Source: Marinobacter sp. ANT_B65 (GTDB lineage: Bacteria > Pseudomonadota > Gammaproteobacteria > Pseudomonadales > Oleiphilaceae). From it: DNA of 64,000 bases. Position 1 is the first letter of the stretch. Every line of letters starts with the position of its first letter. The translations under genes were made by a program, and so were the position numbers. The stretch lies in the NCBI RefSeq assembly GCF_002407605.1, contig NZ_NXGV01000005.1, forward strand, positions 1-64,000. Reading direction: 5' to 3'. Positions 63,268-64,000 of this stretch are shown here, in pieces. The notes under the pieces were generated by a model, which saw only the letters and a program-made list of their open reading frames with translations, was not told where the DNA came from and did no database searches.

Positions 63268-64000
63268 CAACAATACGGTAACTCGGGCTGTAAGCCGAAG
63301 TCCCGGGCAGTTTCATGCGGTTCTGGATTACGAATTGCTCCAGCATGGCCTCCAGAGGCTTGATCAGGGTCGGGTCGCCGGATATCTCAAAGGGCCCTTT
63401 TTCCTGAACCTTTCGAATCCCCCCTTCTTTAACGTTACCCGCAACAATGCCGCTGAATGCTTTTCTCAGGTTGGCTGCGATCAGATGCACTGGTTGATCA
63501 CGATGTAATTCCAGAGCGAGCATGTTCTCGTGATCGGGCTCGAAGGGCTGTTGGAATACCGGGTCGATTTTCAGCACCCAGTTAAAGTAATAGGCGTCCT
63601 GCATGGCGCGGCGGAAGGTTTCAACTTCCTTCATGCCTCTTTTCATGGCCTGAGCTACCCGAACCGGGTCGTCTATGATGATTTCATATTTGCTGGCGGC
63701 TTCATCTCCGAGGGCGTTACGGATGAACTGATCGATCATTTCGAAATATTCGGCATTTTCCGGCCTGCCGGTGAAAACCACAGGAAAGGGCAGGTCGGCG
63801 TTGTCCGGATGCAGAAGAATGCCAAGCAGGTAAAGGATTTCCTCAGCAGTGCCCACGCCACCCGGAAAGACAATAACTCCATGACCGCAGCGGACAAAGG
63901 CTTCCAGGCGCTTTTCGATATCTGGCAGGATCACCAGTTCATTAACAATAGGGTTGGGGGCTTCTGCGCCAATAATGCCCGGCTCGGTAATGCCGATATA
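63254..64000 (-). CDS. ppnN: Pyrimidine/purine nucleotide 5'-monophosphate nucleosidase PpnN (partial)
   Basis: The C-terminal 248 residues of a LOG-fold protein of the YgdH/PpnN type: the phosphate-binding motif GHGVIVFPGGVGTAEEILYL, the family's FPVVFTGRPENAEYFE, and the extended C-terminal domain (FNWVLKIDPVFQQPFEPDHENM). PpnN hydrolyses nucleoside monophosphates and is regulated by (p)ppGpp in E. coli. The frame continues without interruption off the window edge; the 5' part is missing. Confidence 0.92.
   Translation of the reverse strand, partial: YIGITEPGIIGAEAPNPIVNELVILPDIEKRLEAFVRCGHGVIVFPGGVGTAEEILYLLGILLHPDNADLPFPVVFTGRPENAEYFEMIDQFIRNALGDEAASKYEIIIDDPVRVAQAMKRGMKEVETFRRAMQDAYYFNWVLKIDPVFQQPFEPDHENMLALELHRDQPVHLIAANLRKAFSGIVAGNVKEGGIRKVQEKGPFEISGDPTLIKPLEAMLEQFVIQNRMKLPGTSAYSPSYRIVGTAA

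Overview
The window reads as a chromosomal segment of a marine gammaproteobacterium, most likely Marinobacter or a close relative. This rests on the gene repertoire (DesA-type acyl-lipid desaturase, AcnA, a Gram-negative dedicated sortase locus, periplasmic LigE) and on conserved gammaproteobacterial gene orders (yrfG-hslR-hslO-pckA and ftsY-ftsE-ftsX-rpoH). Species cannot be named from sequence alone. Almost all of the window is densely coding; no tRNA, CRISPR array, IS element or prophage was seen.

Layout. 1-490: 3' end of an rRNA operon (23S tail, 5S, strong terminator). 640-4430: a small accessory island holding two units that look like toxin/partner pairs: a secretion-signal-less peptidoglycan peptidase with an overlapping lipoprotein gene (minus strand), and an exported DUF6795-like protein, a class 3 lipase and a small acidic protein (plus strand). 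4461-9307: pckA, hslO, hslR, yrfG, mutM. 9468-15455: desA, rsmD, ftsYEX, rpoH. 15610-19854: a tartronate-semialdehyde-reductase-like/hydroxypyruvate-isomerase pair, a two-component system and a small protein. 20079-26359: an orphan terminator, greB, acyl-CoA-binding protein, an unlisted cysteine-rich small ORF, ligE, a DUF883/holin-like membrane pair, an outer-membrane barrel, a DUF815 ATPase and DUF3422.

26379-32116 is a complete dedicated sortase system: sensor kinase and regulator on the minus strand, diverging from a VIT/vWA surface protein and its class GN sortase. 32164-38110: acyltransferase, small membrane proteins, an OmpA-domain protein, a rhomboid-TPR protease facing a zinc-finger/membrane/TPR protein, and an SCO protein. 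38185-51052: a chemoreceptor, acnA, then a signalling cluster (two tandem histidine kinases divergent from Hpt-REC-GGDEF, REC-HDOD and REC proteins), DUF2288 and lysO. 51059-64000: HD-GYP phosphodiesterase, TatD, dadA, DUF4124, an OmpA-type porin, a UvrD-like helicase, DUF2237, tmcA, a HIBYL-CoA hydrolase-like gene, a monohaem cytochrome c and truncated ppnN.

The most unusual signals are a dispersed ~65-bp element (copies at 35.8 kb and 58.9 kb, a diverged partial copy at 29.4 kb) whose two good copies are each enclosed by a different inverted repeat, the two effector-like modules beside the rRNA operon, and the Gram-negative sortase locus with a variant sorting signal.
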